From Methanothrix harundinacea 6Ac (GTDB lineage Archaea; Halobacteriota; Methanosarcinia; Methanotrichales; Methanotrichaceae): a stretch of 64,000 bases of DNA. The stretch's first letter is position 1; each line of letters starts with the position of its first letter. The stretch is from positions 310,001 to 374,000 of the forward strand of contig NC_017527.1 of NCBI RefSeq assembly GCF_000235565.1, in the 5' to 3' direction. Shown in pieces: positions 51,934 to 59,090 of this stretch. The position numbers were made by a program, and so were the translations under genes. The notes beneath the pieces were generated by a model that saw only the letters and a program-made list of their open reading frames with translations, did no database searches and was not told the DNA's origin.

Positions 51934-53118
51934 CTATGCTGCTTTAGGATGGCCCAGTTCCTCGAATCTTCTCCGGTAAAGCTCTTCCGCTTTTTGTTCT
52001 GATGGGTCGATCACTTCGGTTTTGAAATTGGTGAGTAAGTGCTCCAGATTTTTATATTCATACGTATTGAGAAGAGACCTGTGGTTTACCCTGAGATTGC
52101 GTAATGTTACAAGCTCATGGTTCTCCGAGCCATCTAACAACAGCGGCTTCACTGGAACTGCAACATTATGCACGATATGTGGGATCTCTTCGATAACAAT
52201 TCTTGGATCTGTGACGTCAGCAACTACGAACCTTGAGATATGGGCTAAAGTGGACACGGTTTCTATGAAGTCTCTACTGTCCGGTCTCTCAAAGTAGAAG
52301 AGTATGGGCAAATAGCCTTGTTTCCTCAATTCATCCCGGATGGCGTTCAGCACTACCATTCGCTCAGGAGTAAATCGGCCGAGTATGAGAACAGCCTTTT
52401 TAGCTATGGTGTCTATAGCATCGCGGATTTTCTGGCTGTGGAGGAGCAGGTAAATGAACTGGGCAACTTCCAGATTATCAACGGTTATGACTGGCTCATC
52501 GTAGTGGGTGATTATAAGGTTTGACTGGTCTTTAGGTTTGCCTTCTAATCCCCAGGCAGAGATTCCATATACTCGACAGTTCGTAAATAATGCGCCCTCA
52601 ACTCTTGTTTTAACCAGCTGGGCACCCTCCAGGTTAGCCTCACTCAGATCAGCAAACTCCAGGTCAGCCTCCCGTAGGCTAGCCTCCATCAGGGCAGCTT
52701 TGCTCAGGATTGCTCCACCCAGTTTCGTCAAAAACAGTTTAGCAAAAATCAGGTCAGACTTACTCAGATCAGCCGCATTCATATCAGCATCACTGAGATC
52801 GGCAAACCTCAGGTAAGCTCTCCGCAGGTTAGCTTTGCTCAGGTTAGCCCCAATCAAGTTAGCCCCACCCAGTTGTGCCTCGCTGAGGTTAGCCCCGCTC
52901 AGGTTAGCCCCAACCACGTGAGTATTAAACAGCCAAGCTCCGCTCAGATTGGCCCCACTTAGATTAGCTCCGCTCAGGTCGGGAATTGTAGTAGAATGGC
53001 TTCCTCTCCACCGATTCCATACTTCCACACCTTCTTCGAGGATCCGAAGATGCTCCTCATTAGCCACCTGGCCAACCCCCACCAGTCCCTCTAAAAGCCC
53101 ACGAAACGGGCCGTTCAC
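51934..53118 (-). CDS. pentapeptide-repeat protein fused to TIR/deoxyribosyltransferase-like domain
   Basis: 394 residues from GTG 53118, in GTGA overlap with the Hfq-like gene. Residues ~20-40 ('HLRILEEGVEVWNRWRG') are the usual lead-in; ~46-178 are pentapeptide repeats (A-[DN]-L-x-x), e.g. 'LSGANLSGANLSGAWL', forming a right-handed square helix. Residues ~241-335 form an alpha/beta Rossmann-like domain: 'KAVLILGRFTPERMVVLNAI', 'YLPILFYFERPDSRDFIET', 'SRFVVADVTDP'. This resembles TIR or nucleoside 2-deoxyribosyltransferase folds; Glu286 is a possible catalytic residue. The DNA is clearly AT-richer than neighbours, suggesting transfer, perhaps from bacteria where such fusions are common. Enzyme activity is not shown. 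Confidence 0.72.
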   Translation of the reverse strand: MNGPFRGLLEGLVGVGQVANEEHLRILEEGVEVWNRWRGSHSTTIPDLSGANLSGANLSGAWLFNTHVVGANLSGANLSEAQLGGANLIGANLSKANLRRAYLRFADLSDADMNAADLSKSDLIFAKLFLTKLGGAILSKAALMEASLREADLEFADLSEANLEGAQLVKTRVEGALFTNCRVYGISAWGLEGKPKDQSNLIITHYDEPVITVDNLEVAQFIYLLLHSQKIRDAIDTIAKKAVLILGRFTPERMVVLNAIRDELRKQGYLPILFYFERPDSRDFIETVSTLAHISRFVVADVTDPRIVIEEIPHIVHNVAVPVKPLLLDGSENHELVTLRNLRVNHRSLLNTYEYKNLEHLLTNFKTEVIDPSEQKAEELYRRRFEELGHPKAA

Positions 53119-53360
53119 CTACCCTCATCCTGGGCCTCGTACTCCAGGGTGCCGATGGCGTGCTTGAAGACTATCATCTTCTTCCCCTTCCCCAGGTCCA
53201 AGAGGAGCTCGTAGTTGTTCTGCGCCTCAAGCTTCGCTATCAGGGGCCTCCCGTCCAGAAGCCTGATCGTCACCTTCTGGCCCAAAGCCCGGGGGATGAA
53301 CTGTTTCGGCTTCGCCGTATCCTTCTTCCCCTCTTCCTCTCCCTTCTCATCCAAGAACAT
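53115..53360 (-). CDS. Hfq-like Sm-fold RNA-binding protein
   Basis: 81 residues. After a charged N-terminus (1-19), residues ~20-75 match the Sm fold: 'FIPRALGQKVTIRLLDGRPL' with Sm1 features, and 'MIVFKHAIGTLEY' with Lys66-His67-Ala68, the Hfq-type Sm2 motif rather than the archaeal SmAP R-G. Hfq binds U-rich RNA in a hexamer and helps small RNAs. The Gln that reads uridine in Hfq is replaced or shifted. ATG follows 'AGGAGCGG'. It overlaps the pentapeptide-repeat gene by four bases, so both are made together. A generic Sm-like protein is the alternative. Confidence 0.72.
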   Translation of the reverse strand: MFLDEKGEEEGKKDTAKPKQFIPRALGQKVTIRLLDGRPLIAKLEAQNNYELLLDLGKGKKMIVFKHAIGTLEYEAQDEGR

Positions 53361-53391
53361 GATCTTCCGCTCCTAAAATGATACCCAGCTC

Positions 53392-54132
53392 CTAACGATT
53401 CCGAATTGTCCCGTCGAGGATCCGCCTTCCCTCCTCCGACCGGAAGAGGGGAGGCTCCCACTCCTCGACGATCTTCGTCCTCGCCCTCTTCTCCTCTCCT
53501 CCCGTCCCTTCGCCGCCTGCGTCCCCGATCTCGTCACCGACCCAAACCCGGCGGATCAGAATCCCCCTCCTCTGCCATGCGGGGCTCTTGGCGAGGTTAG
53601 CGCCCCTGCGAAAGAGCATCTCATGGATCTCGGCCTCCTTCATCCCCCGCAGGCGGCCCATCGCCTCGCGGGGGGCGAAGCCTTCGGCGACGAGGGCGTA
53701 GAAGCCGCTGGAGAAGACGTGGTTTCTCCAGGCCTCGTCCTGCCTAGCCGCGAAGTACTCGACGACCTCTTCGGGGCAGAGGGGGATCGACCTCGCGTCC
53801 ATGGCCACGGCCTTTCCGAGGCCGATGGAGAGGAGGCCCGAGAGGGACCCCGCCACCACCGAGTCGATCTTCTCCAGCCGGCCGTTGAAGGGCGCCTCGC
53901 CGAAGAGGAGGCTGACCTCGTCGGAGAAGGTGAAGGCGATGGCGGGGGCGAGCCCCGACCCCTCGACGAACGCCCTTGCGGCCGTCGCCATCGCCCTCGC
54001 GAATTCGAGGTCGTAGGGCTTATTTGCCTTCCGGAGGAGCTTTCCAAAACCTCTTCCGTCGGCCCGTACCACCAGGGGGGCCCGGACCCGGAGGTCGGCG
54101 TAAACCTCCCGGCGATCAGCCCTTCTTTTCAT
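53392..54132 (-). CDS. tRNA-His guanylyltransferase-like protein (Thg1/TLP)
   Basis: 246 residues. Thg1-family enzymes add nucleotides in the 3'-to-5' direction; archaeal members repair tRNA 5' ends or act on tRNA-His. The palm has metal ligands Asp25-Gly26 in 'VVRADGRGFGKL' and Asp71-Glu72 in 'FTFSDEVSLLFGEAPFNGRL'. Also seen are 'YFAARQDEAWRNHVF' and 'EIHEMLFRRGANLAKSPAWQ'. The C-terminal 'RTKIVEEWEPPLF' is typical of archaeal TLPs. It overlaps the PRC-barrel gene by 17 bases. Confidence 0.9.
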   Translation of the reverse strand: MKRRADRREVYADLRVRAPLVVRADGRGFGKLLRKANKPYDLEFARAMATAARAFVEGSGLAPAIAFTFSDEVSLLFGEAPFNGRLEKIDSVVAGSLSGLLSIGLGKAVAMDARSIPLCPEEVVEYFAARQDEAWRNHVFSSGFYALVAEGFAPREAMGRLRGMKEAEIHEMLFRRGANLAKSPAWQRRGILIRRVWVGDEIGDAGGEGTGGEEKRARTKIVEEWEPPLFRSEEGRRILDGTIRNR

Positions 54133-54382
54133 CGCTGTAAGGCACGGGCACGGTGCCGAAATGCTTGGTGATTATGATGTCCCCGACGGCGGTGACCCCC
54201 CGGTAGGGTATGATGATGCCCCTCCCCTTCAGGTCGAGGAAGGACCTGTTGACGTTCCCCAGGGCGAGGCCGCTCACCTCCCCCACATCCGGATCGAGGA
54301 CCACGTCGTCGACCCTTCCGACGAAGATCCCCCGCTGGGTGTAGACGTCCTGATCCAAAAGTGCTGTGATCTCTATCTGCAA
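54116..54382 (-). CDS. PRC-barrel domain protein
   Basis: 88 residues from TTG 54382, with GAGGGG seven bases upstream. The PRC-barrel beta fold is visible: 'VYTQRGIFVGRVDDVVLDP', 'VSGLALGNVNRSFLDLKGRG' and 'IIIPYRGVTAVGDIIITKHF'. Archaeal single-domain PRC proteins (CdpB-type) take part in cell division or RNA processing complexes; which applies here is open. The end overlaps the Thg1-like gene by 17 bases. A TATA-like 'AGATTTAAGATTAAAG' lies upstream near 54415-54430. Confidence 0.85.
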   Translation of the reverse strand: MQIEITALLDQDVYTQRGIFVGRVDDVVLDPDVGEVSGLALGNVNRSFLDLKGRGIIIPYRGVTAVGDIIITKHFGTVPVPYSDEKKG

Positions 54383-54623
54383 TCTAGTCCCCTCTTCATC
54401 GGTTGTTGCTCTTTAATCTTAAATCTTCTGATCAGTTCGGCGGAGGAGAGGGTATCGCCACCATAAACTGTCTCGGATCGGGCTGAGGGCGTCCCTCGCG
54501 CGAAAACCCCCGGCGGGGGCGGAGAAGTGGCTTCAGGCCAAGCTCTGAATCTGCGGGCCGGTCCTGGATGATACAAAAGAGGCGGCCTCTGGCCGGGGGA
54601 GATGCCGGTCAAGGTGATGGAAA

Positions 54624-54649
54624 GTTGGGAGGGGAGCCCCCCTCCCAAC
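54624..54649. terminator. perfect 11-bp hairpin
   Basis: GTTGGGAGGGG (54624-54634) pairs with CCCCTCCCAAC (54639-54649) around a 4-base loop. It lies about 150 bases past the stop of the repeat surface protein on the minus strand. It may end or stabilise that mRNA. Confidence 0.45.
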
Positions 54650-54703
54650 GCCCCCCTTCATCGATCCACCCCTCCCTTTGGGGCGATCTATATCATATCG
54701 ATT

Positions 54704-54726
54704 CTGGGAGGCGAAGATCCTCCCAG
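54704..54726. terminator. perfect 8-bp hairpin after surface-protein gene
   Basis: CTGGGAGG (54704-54711) pairs with CCTCCCAG (54719-54726) around a 7-base loop, 73 bases past the stop of the surface-protein gene. Together with the 11-bp hairpin it forms a tandem stem-loop tail. Confidence 0.45.
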
Positions 54727-54798
54727 CGCCAGCTTTCTCTTATCGTCGTAAGGTAGGAGGATCAGCGGATTCTTCCGATCCCTCCGGCGGCTTAGGGG

Positions 54799-56130
54799 TC
54801 ACCAGGTTATGGTGAACTCCTTCACCTGGTAGCTGTCCCAGCTGTCGTATCCGGCGTGGTTTCCGTCCCTGATCCAGACGTTCACCTGGCTCGTTCCCGC
54901 GTCGGAGGCTGTCGTCTGCCAGGTCCACCTGTTGCTCGCCGTCCATCCCGTCATCTCCCTCCAGGCGTCTCCTGTAGAGGGCCCCCTCAGCCAGAACCGG
55001 TAGAATATCTGGTCCCCGTCGGGGTCGACGGCCTTCGCCGTCCAGGTGACCGCCGAACCCGCGACGAGGGGGCTTCTCCAGTTCGGTTCAAGGCCCGTCG
55101 CCGTCGGGGGCCTGTTCGCTCTGGGGGCCGCCACCTGGAAGTCCCTCACCTGGTAGCTGTCCCAGCTGTCATATCCGGCGTGGTTTCCGTCCCTGATCCA
55201 GACGTTCACCTGGCTCGTTCCCGCGTCGGAGGCTGTCGTCTGCCAGGTCCACCTGTTGCTCGCCGTCCATCCCGTCATCTCCCTCCAGGCGTCTCCTGTA
55301 GAGGGCCCCTTCAGCCAGAACCGGTAGAATATCTGGTCCCCGTCGGGGTCGGTAGCCGTAGCCGTCCAGGTGACGGAGGCGCCCGGGAGGGCGGGGCTTC
55401 CCCGGCTGGGGGAGAGGCCCGTCGCCGTCGGGGGCCCGTTCGTCCTGGGGAGGGCGACGGTGAACTCTCTTGTCAGGCTGCACTTGGAGCCGTCGGGGCC
55501 CGCGTTCCGCCCGTCCTTGACGCTGACGCAGACCGAGCTCGTCCCGGCATCCGAGGGGGCCGTCCTCCAGGTCCACCTGTTGCTCGCCGTCCATCCTGTC
55601 ATATCCTTCCAGGCCCAGCCCGTCGAGGGGCCCTTCAGCCAGAACTTGTAGAGGATGGCGTCACCATCGGGATCCGTCGCCATGGCAGTCCAGGTGACGG
55701 CTGTCCCCGCCGGCGCGGGACCCGCGACGTTCGGATAGAGGTCGGTGGCCACTGGTTGCTGGTTATACCAGCTTCTGCCCGGCCGCGGGCTCGTCCAGAG
55801 GCCTGAGGTCCAGGGGTCGCGGCCTTCTGGGGGCACCTCAGGCCAGAAGTAGCTTCCGAAGCTACTCCTATGGTAATATGTCCCATCAGGAACGGGGGTC
55901 GGAAGGCCGTAGCCGGACCAAGAGATGGATGAATAGGTCATGCCGGAGCCCGTGCTCTGAATAGTCGCGATGCCAGCGGCGTTGGCGGAGGATACCGCCG
56001 TAGCCAGAACCATCAATAGGAGCGAGATCGTCCCCATGACGTAAGGAAGGTTCTCCTTGACGAGCGCCTCCCGCCCTAACCTTCTCAGGGACTCCTCTCC
56101 CAGTTTAGTCGTAACCAACCCCCCTACCAT
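54799..56130 (-). CDS. surface repeat protein, paralogue of the giant 44-49 kb protein
   Basis: 443 residues from ATG 56130 ('AGGTGAT' about seven bases upstream; the frame also offers TTG 56136). A ~28-residue basic start precedes the signal span 'VMGTISLLLMVLATAVSSANA'. A Gly/Ser/Tyr/Trp-rich stretch follows, then three repeats of ~110 residues with 'NRPPTATGLSPSRGSPALPG', 'WTATATDPDGDQIFYRFWLK', 'GPSTGDAWREMTGWTASNRW' and 'VNVWIRDGNHAGYDSWDSY'. The protein ends at repeat 3 without the propeller of the larger paralogue. The last two repeats are almost identical in DNA. Probably part of the same surface layer. Confidence 0.85.
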   Translation of the reverse strand: MVGGLVTTKLGEESLRRLGREALVKENLPYVMGTISLLLMVLATAVSSANAAGIATIQSTGSGMTYSSISWSGYGLPTPVPDGTYYHRSSFGSYFWPEVPPEGRDPWTSGLWTSPRPGRSWYNQQPVATDLYPNVAGPAPAGTAVTWTAMATDPDGDAILYKFWLKGPSTGWAWKDMTGWTASNRWTWRTAPSDAGTSSVCVSVKDGRNAGPDGSKCSLTREFTVALPRTNGPPTATGLSPSRGSPALPGASVTWTATATDPDGDQIFYRFWLKGPSTGDAWREMTGWTASNRWTWQTTASDAGTSQVNVWIRDGNHAGYDSWDSYQVRDFQVAAPRANRPPTATGLEPNWRSPLVAGSAVTWTAKAVDPDGDQIFYRFWLRGPSTGDAWREMTGWTASNRWTWQTTASDAGTSQVNVWIRDGNHAGYDSWDSYQVKEFTITW

Positions 56131-56193
56131 GCTCAATCACCTACATCTTCAGCGCATCTTCAGCGAACCATACGCCAACCAAGCCTGGCCTGG

Positions 56194-56273
56194 GAAATTT
56201 AAAAGCCTATTTTTCATGTTGGGTCCCTGTTAGTCGATTTTTGCTCGTCTCGGTTATGTGAACCGCCTGTGAA
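56194..56273 (-). promoter_or_regulatory. promoter and GTGAA-repeat element of the 54.8-kb surface gene
   Basis: On the minus strand 'CATGAAAAATAGGCTTTTAAA' (56218-56198) matches the giant gene's promoter almost base for base. On the plus strand GTGAA occurs at 56258-56262 and 56269-56273, 11 bases apart ('GTGAACCGCCTGTGAA'). The copy at 58075-58090 is nearly identical. Confidence 0.55.
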
Positions 56274-56374
56274 ACTCGTATAGGCGTCCGGGGGATGGAG
56301 GGACGAGAAGGCGGCGGATGGAACATAGGTCATTTTCAACGAATTAGGGGGAGACGATCTCTCAAATACAGATT

Positions 56375-56388
56375 AGTTTTTATACTAG
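56375..56388 (+). promoter_or_regulatory. TATA box of the DUF11-like exported protein gene
   Basis: 'AGTTTTTATACTAG' is centred about 27 bases before ATG 56409. That is the normal TATA-to-start distance, so the mRNA is probably leaderless. Confidence 0.5.
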
Positions 56389-56408
56389 AGTTATCCCAAT
56401 AGTCGACC

Positions 56409-57854
56409 ATGAGACTTCTAACTATATTCGATTTAGTTCTGATCCTCTCTTCGACGGTCATGGTGGCTGCTGGGTCTTACGGCCTTAAATATGATATCGG
56501 AGGCAAGGGGGAACCATTTGGTGGGGACGGTTTTCATGGAGCCCATTCGGTTCGATTAGATTACGATCAAAAAATAAGGTATGTCAGGATCGATTTTTTG
56601 GAGCCAATATCTTTTGATGATTTAGATGAGTTCTGTATGCATATTAAGCCTCTCACCGATAGTGGTTATATTTATATAGAATTATGGCTTGATGGTGATG
56701 GAGATGGAAAGTGGACCAGTAGCAGCAAATCCGACTTAAAGCTATTTACGTCGAGATATGGCGTCGAAGGTATGGGATTGGAGATCGATGAATGGACAGA
56801 GCTCAATAGCCTGGACCTCGAATATGGGAGATCCAGAGCAAATCCTCAGAAATTCAGTATTCAAGAATGGATTGATGAGACAGAAAATTTAAATTTAATA
56901 CGATTGTATGTCAGGTTTGAGACATCCTCGAAAAAGCTTCCGTCTGAGGGTGCCATCTGGCTCTTCGATTACTTCAGCATAAACGGCATGATCGCCAGCT
57001 TCGAGCCGGGCGAGGGCTCCTACGTGAAGGAGGGAAAGCCGAGCAGGATAAGCCAGGGGGGCAAGATCACCTACACCATAACCTACGGCAACGACCTATT
57101 GGAGCCGATAACAAACCTGGTGATCGTGGAGGATTACGACCCGAGGATGTCCATCGTCTCGGCAGACCCGCCGCCTGACCCGGGGACCAGTAACGTCTGG
57201 ACGATAGGGACCCTCCTTCCTGGAGAATACGGCCAGATCGTCGTGGTGATGAAGATGGTGAAGCAGAACTTCGTCGCGGAGGTGGATGGAGCGGTCTCTG
57301 GGGAGGGGTTCGTCTCCGTCCGGCGGAGGTTCACCACCAATCGAGAGCCCACATTGATAGTGAACCAGGTGAGGATATCCTGCGACCAGTTCGAGAGGCG
57401 TGGGCGGGTCGCGACGCCGGTGAAGGCGATCGTCGGGACGACCCTCAGCTTCGCTGAGCACGGCTCGGGAAGGTACAGGTCGGAGGAGGTCCTCAGCTAC
57501 AGGACCTCCAGGATGAAGATGGAGCGGTCCTTCGACGCCGTCAAATCCCCGACGGCCTTCGCCCTCCCCCTGGGCCGCGCCATCCGCTTCGACTCCGCGT
57601 GGAGCGCAAGCCACCTCTGCATCGACGAGAAGCGGGGCTCGATGATCCGGGAGCGGTACCTTCGCGCCGACCGGCTCAACTCCACCGGCCAGGCTGAGGT
57701 CAGAAGCACGAGGCTCCGGCTCAGCTCCGAGGCGAACTTCACCGGGATGGCGATATACGAGATCGAGAGCCACACCGATGAGAGGGATGCCGCCATCACC
57801 AGCGTCTTCGATGGGAGCTACTCATTGAAATGCGGGAGCGAGGTCTACAAATGA
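56409..57854 (+). CDS. exported DUF11-like protein with mosaic composition
   Basis: 481 residues. Signal peptide at about 1-21. Residues ~22-190 form an unrecognised beta-rich domain ('HIKPLTDSGYIYIELWLDGD'). Residues ~205-305 form a DUF11-like adhesion domain: 'ISQGGKITYTITYGNDLLEP', 'NLVIVEDYDPRMSIVSADPP' and 'WTIGTLLPGEYGQIVVVMK'. Residues 310-481 are a further unknown domain. The first ~530 bases are AT-rich, and from about 56940 the DNA turns GC-rich like the genome, so the gene looks like a join of two sources. Probably cell-surface. The message looks leaderless. Confidence 0.75.
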   Translation: MRLLTIFDLVLILSSTVMVAAGSYGLKYDIGGKGEPFGGDGFHGAHSVRLDYDQKIRYVRIDFLEPISFDDLDEFCMHIKPLTDSGYIYIELWLDGDGDGKWTSSSKSDLKLFTSRYGVEGMGLEIDEWTELNSLDLEYGRSRANPQKFSIQEWIDETENLNLIRLYVRFETSSKKLPSEGAIWLFDYFSINGMIASFEPGEGSYVKEGKPSRISQGGKITYTITYGNDLLEPITNLVIVEDYDPRMSIVSADPPPDPGTSNVWTIGTLLPGEYGQIVVVMKMVKQNFVAEVDGAVSGEGFVSVRRRFTTNREPTLIVNQVRISCDQFERRGRVATPVKAIVGTTLSFAEHGSGRYRSEEVLSYRTSRMKMERSFDAVKSPTAFALPLGRAIRFDSAWSASHLCIDEKRGSMIRERYLRADRLNSTGQAEVRSTRLRLSSEANFTGMAIYEIESHTDERDAAITSVFDGSYSLKCGSEVYK

Positions 57855-57958
57855 TAGGCAGAGACGGATATCGATGCGGGGCCTGAAGATCGTCGCTTCA
57901 TTGGGTGAATGAAAAGGCAGGAAGAAGAATAGATCACCAAATGAGCAAAAGGGACGAT

Positions 57959-57992
57959 GGATGAGAGGGCGGAGGGAGATGCCCTCTCATCC
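57959..57992. terminator. perfect 12-bp hairpin after the DUF11-like gene
   Basis: GGATGAGAGGGC (57959-57970) pairs with GCCCTCTCATCC (57981-57992) around a 10-base loop, about 105 bases past the stop at 57854. No T-run follows. It could be a terminator, an mRNA stabiliser or part of a small RNA. Confidence 0.45.
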
Positions 57993-58054
57993 TCATAGGA
58001 GGTCTGGCGATCTGTTGTTTCCCACTCCCCTTCCCGCAGGATACCCTAACACCC

Positions 58055-58091
58055 GCTCCTTTAAATGATTATTTTTCACGTGCGGTTCACG
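58055..58091. promoter_or_regulatory. TATA and TTCAC-repeat element upstream of GMP synthase
   Basis: Plus strand: 'CTCCTTTAAATGATTATT' then TTCAC at 58075-58079 and 58086-58090, 11 bases apart. As a plus-strand promoter, transcription would start near 58090 and the TTCAC pair would lie between TATA and start, as a repressor site would. Read on the minus strand, 'GTGAAAAATAATCATTTAAA' matches the promoters of the two surface genes, so a leftward transcript is also possible. Confidence 0.45.
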
Positions 58092-58163
58092 TTGGTTTCA
58101 TCTGAAATCCGGACCGCCGATAACCGCAACCCTATTATCCTCGGAACCGGCCAAAAGGCCCCT

Positions 58164-59078
58164 ATGGGCATCAACGTCCCCCAGTTCATCGATGAAGCCA
58201 TAGCAGAGATTCGCCGCACAGTAAAGGGAAGGGCGGTCATCGGCCTCTCAGGGGGCGTGGACAGCTCCGTCTGCGCCTTTCTAGCCCGGGAGGCCCTTGG
58301 GGATCGTCTCATCCCGGTCTACGTCGACAGCGGCCTGATGCGGCTGAACGAGTCGAAGAAGATCGCCGAGATGTTCTCCGACTTCAACCTGATCACCGTC
58401 ACCGCCGAGGACCGGTTTTTGGGCGCCCTCGCCGGGGTGACCGACCCCGAGGAGAAGAGGAAGGTGGTGGGCGAGACCTTCATCCGGGTCTTCGAGGAGG
58501 AGGCGAGGCGGGTCGGCGCCGAGTACCTGATCCAGGGGACGATATACCCGGACCTGATCGAGTCGGAGGGGGGGATCAAGTCCCATCACAACGTCGGGGG
58601 CCTTCCGCTCCATATGGATTTCAAGGGGATAGTCGAGCCCCTCCGGGACCTCTACAAGGACGAGGTGAGGGCCGTCGCCCGGGGGCTGTCGATGCCGACG
58701 GAGATCTGCGAGCGGATGCCGTACCCCGGCCCCGGCCTCTCCGTCAGGGTCCTCGGCGAGGTGACCCGGGAGAGGCTCGGGGTCGTCCGGATCGCCAACG
58801 CCATCGTCGAGGAGGAGCTGAAGGGGTTTTTGCCCTGGCAGGCCTTCGCTGCGGTCCTAGGGAAGGCGACCGGCGTCAAAGGTGACATCCGGGCCTACGG
58901 TTACGTCGTGGCGGTGAGGGCCGTCTCCTCCCGGGACGCCATGACCGCCGACGTTATCGAGCTTCCCTGGGAGGTTCTGAGGCGGATATCCCACAGGATC
59001 GCCGGGGAGATCCCCGAGGTCTCCAGGGTGGTCTACGATCTGACGCCAAAGCCGCCGGGGACGATCGAGTTCGAGTGA
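58164..59078 (+). CDS. guaAB: GMP synthase, ATP pyrophosphatase subunit
   Basis: 304 residues from ATG 58164, where family similarity begins ('[18 protein letters not shown]'); the open frame runs back to 58065, overlapping the promoter. It activates XMP with ATP, and ammonia from the 50699 subunit then gives GMP. The PP-loop is '[17 protein letters not shown]'. Other marks are '[20 protein letters not shown]' and '[18 protein letters not shown]'. The C-terminus ends '[13 protein letters not shown]', as in all GMP synthases. Confidence 0.96.
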   Translation: MGINVPQFIDEAIAEIRRTVKGRAVIGLSGGVDSSVCAFLAREALGDRLIPVYVDSGLMRLNESKKIAEMFSDFNLITVTAEDRFLGALAGVTDPEEKRKVVGETFIRVFEEEARRVGAEYLIQGTIYPDLIESEGGIKSHHNVGGLPLHMDFKGIVEPLRDLYKDEVRAVARGLSMPTEICERMPYPGPGLSVRVLGEVTRERLGVVRIANAIVEEELKGFLPWQAFAAVLGKATGVKGDIRAYGYVVAVRAVSSRDAMTADVIELPWEVLRRISHRIAGEIPEVSRVVYDLTPKPPGTIEFE

Positions 59079-59090
59079 TCTCCTGGAGTT

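Larger units (their letters stand above)
54383..54798. other. intergenic region with two strong hairpins
   Basis: The left end contains the PRC-barrel promoter. No supported gene is present. Two perfect inverted repeats lie downstream of the surface-protein stop at 54799; see the hairpin entries. Confidence 0.5.
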
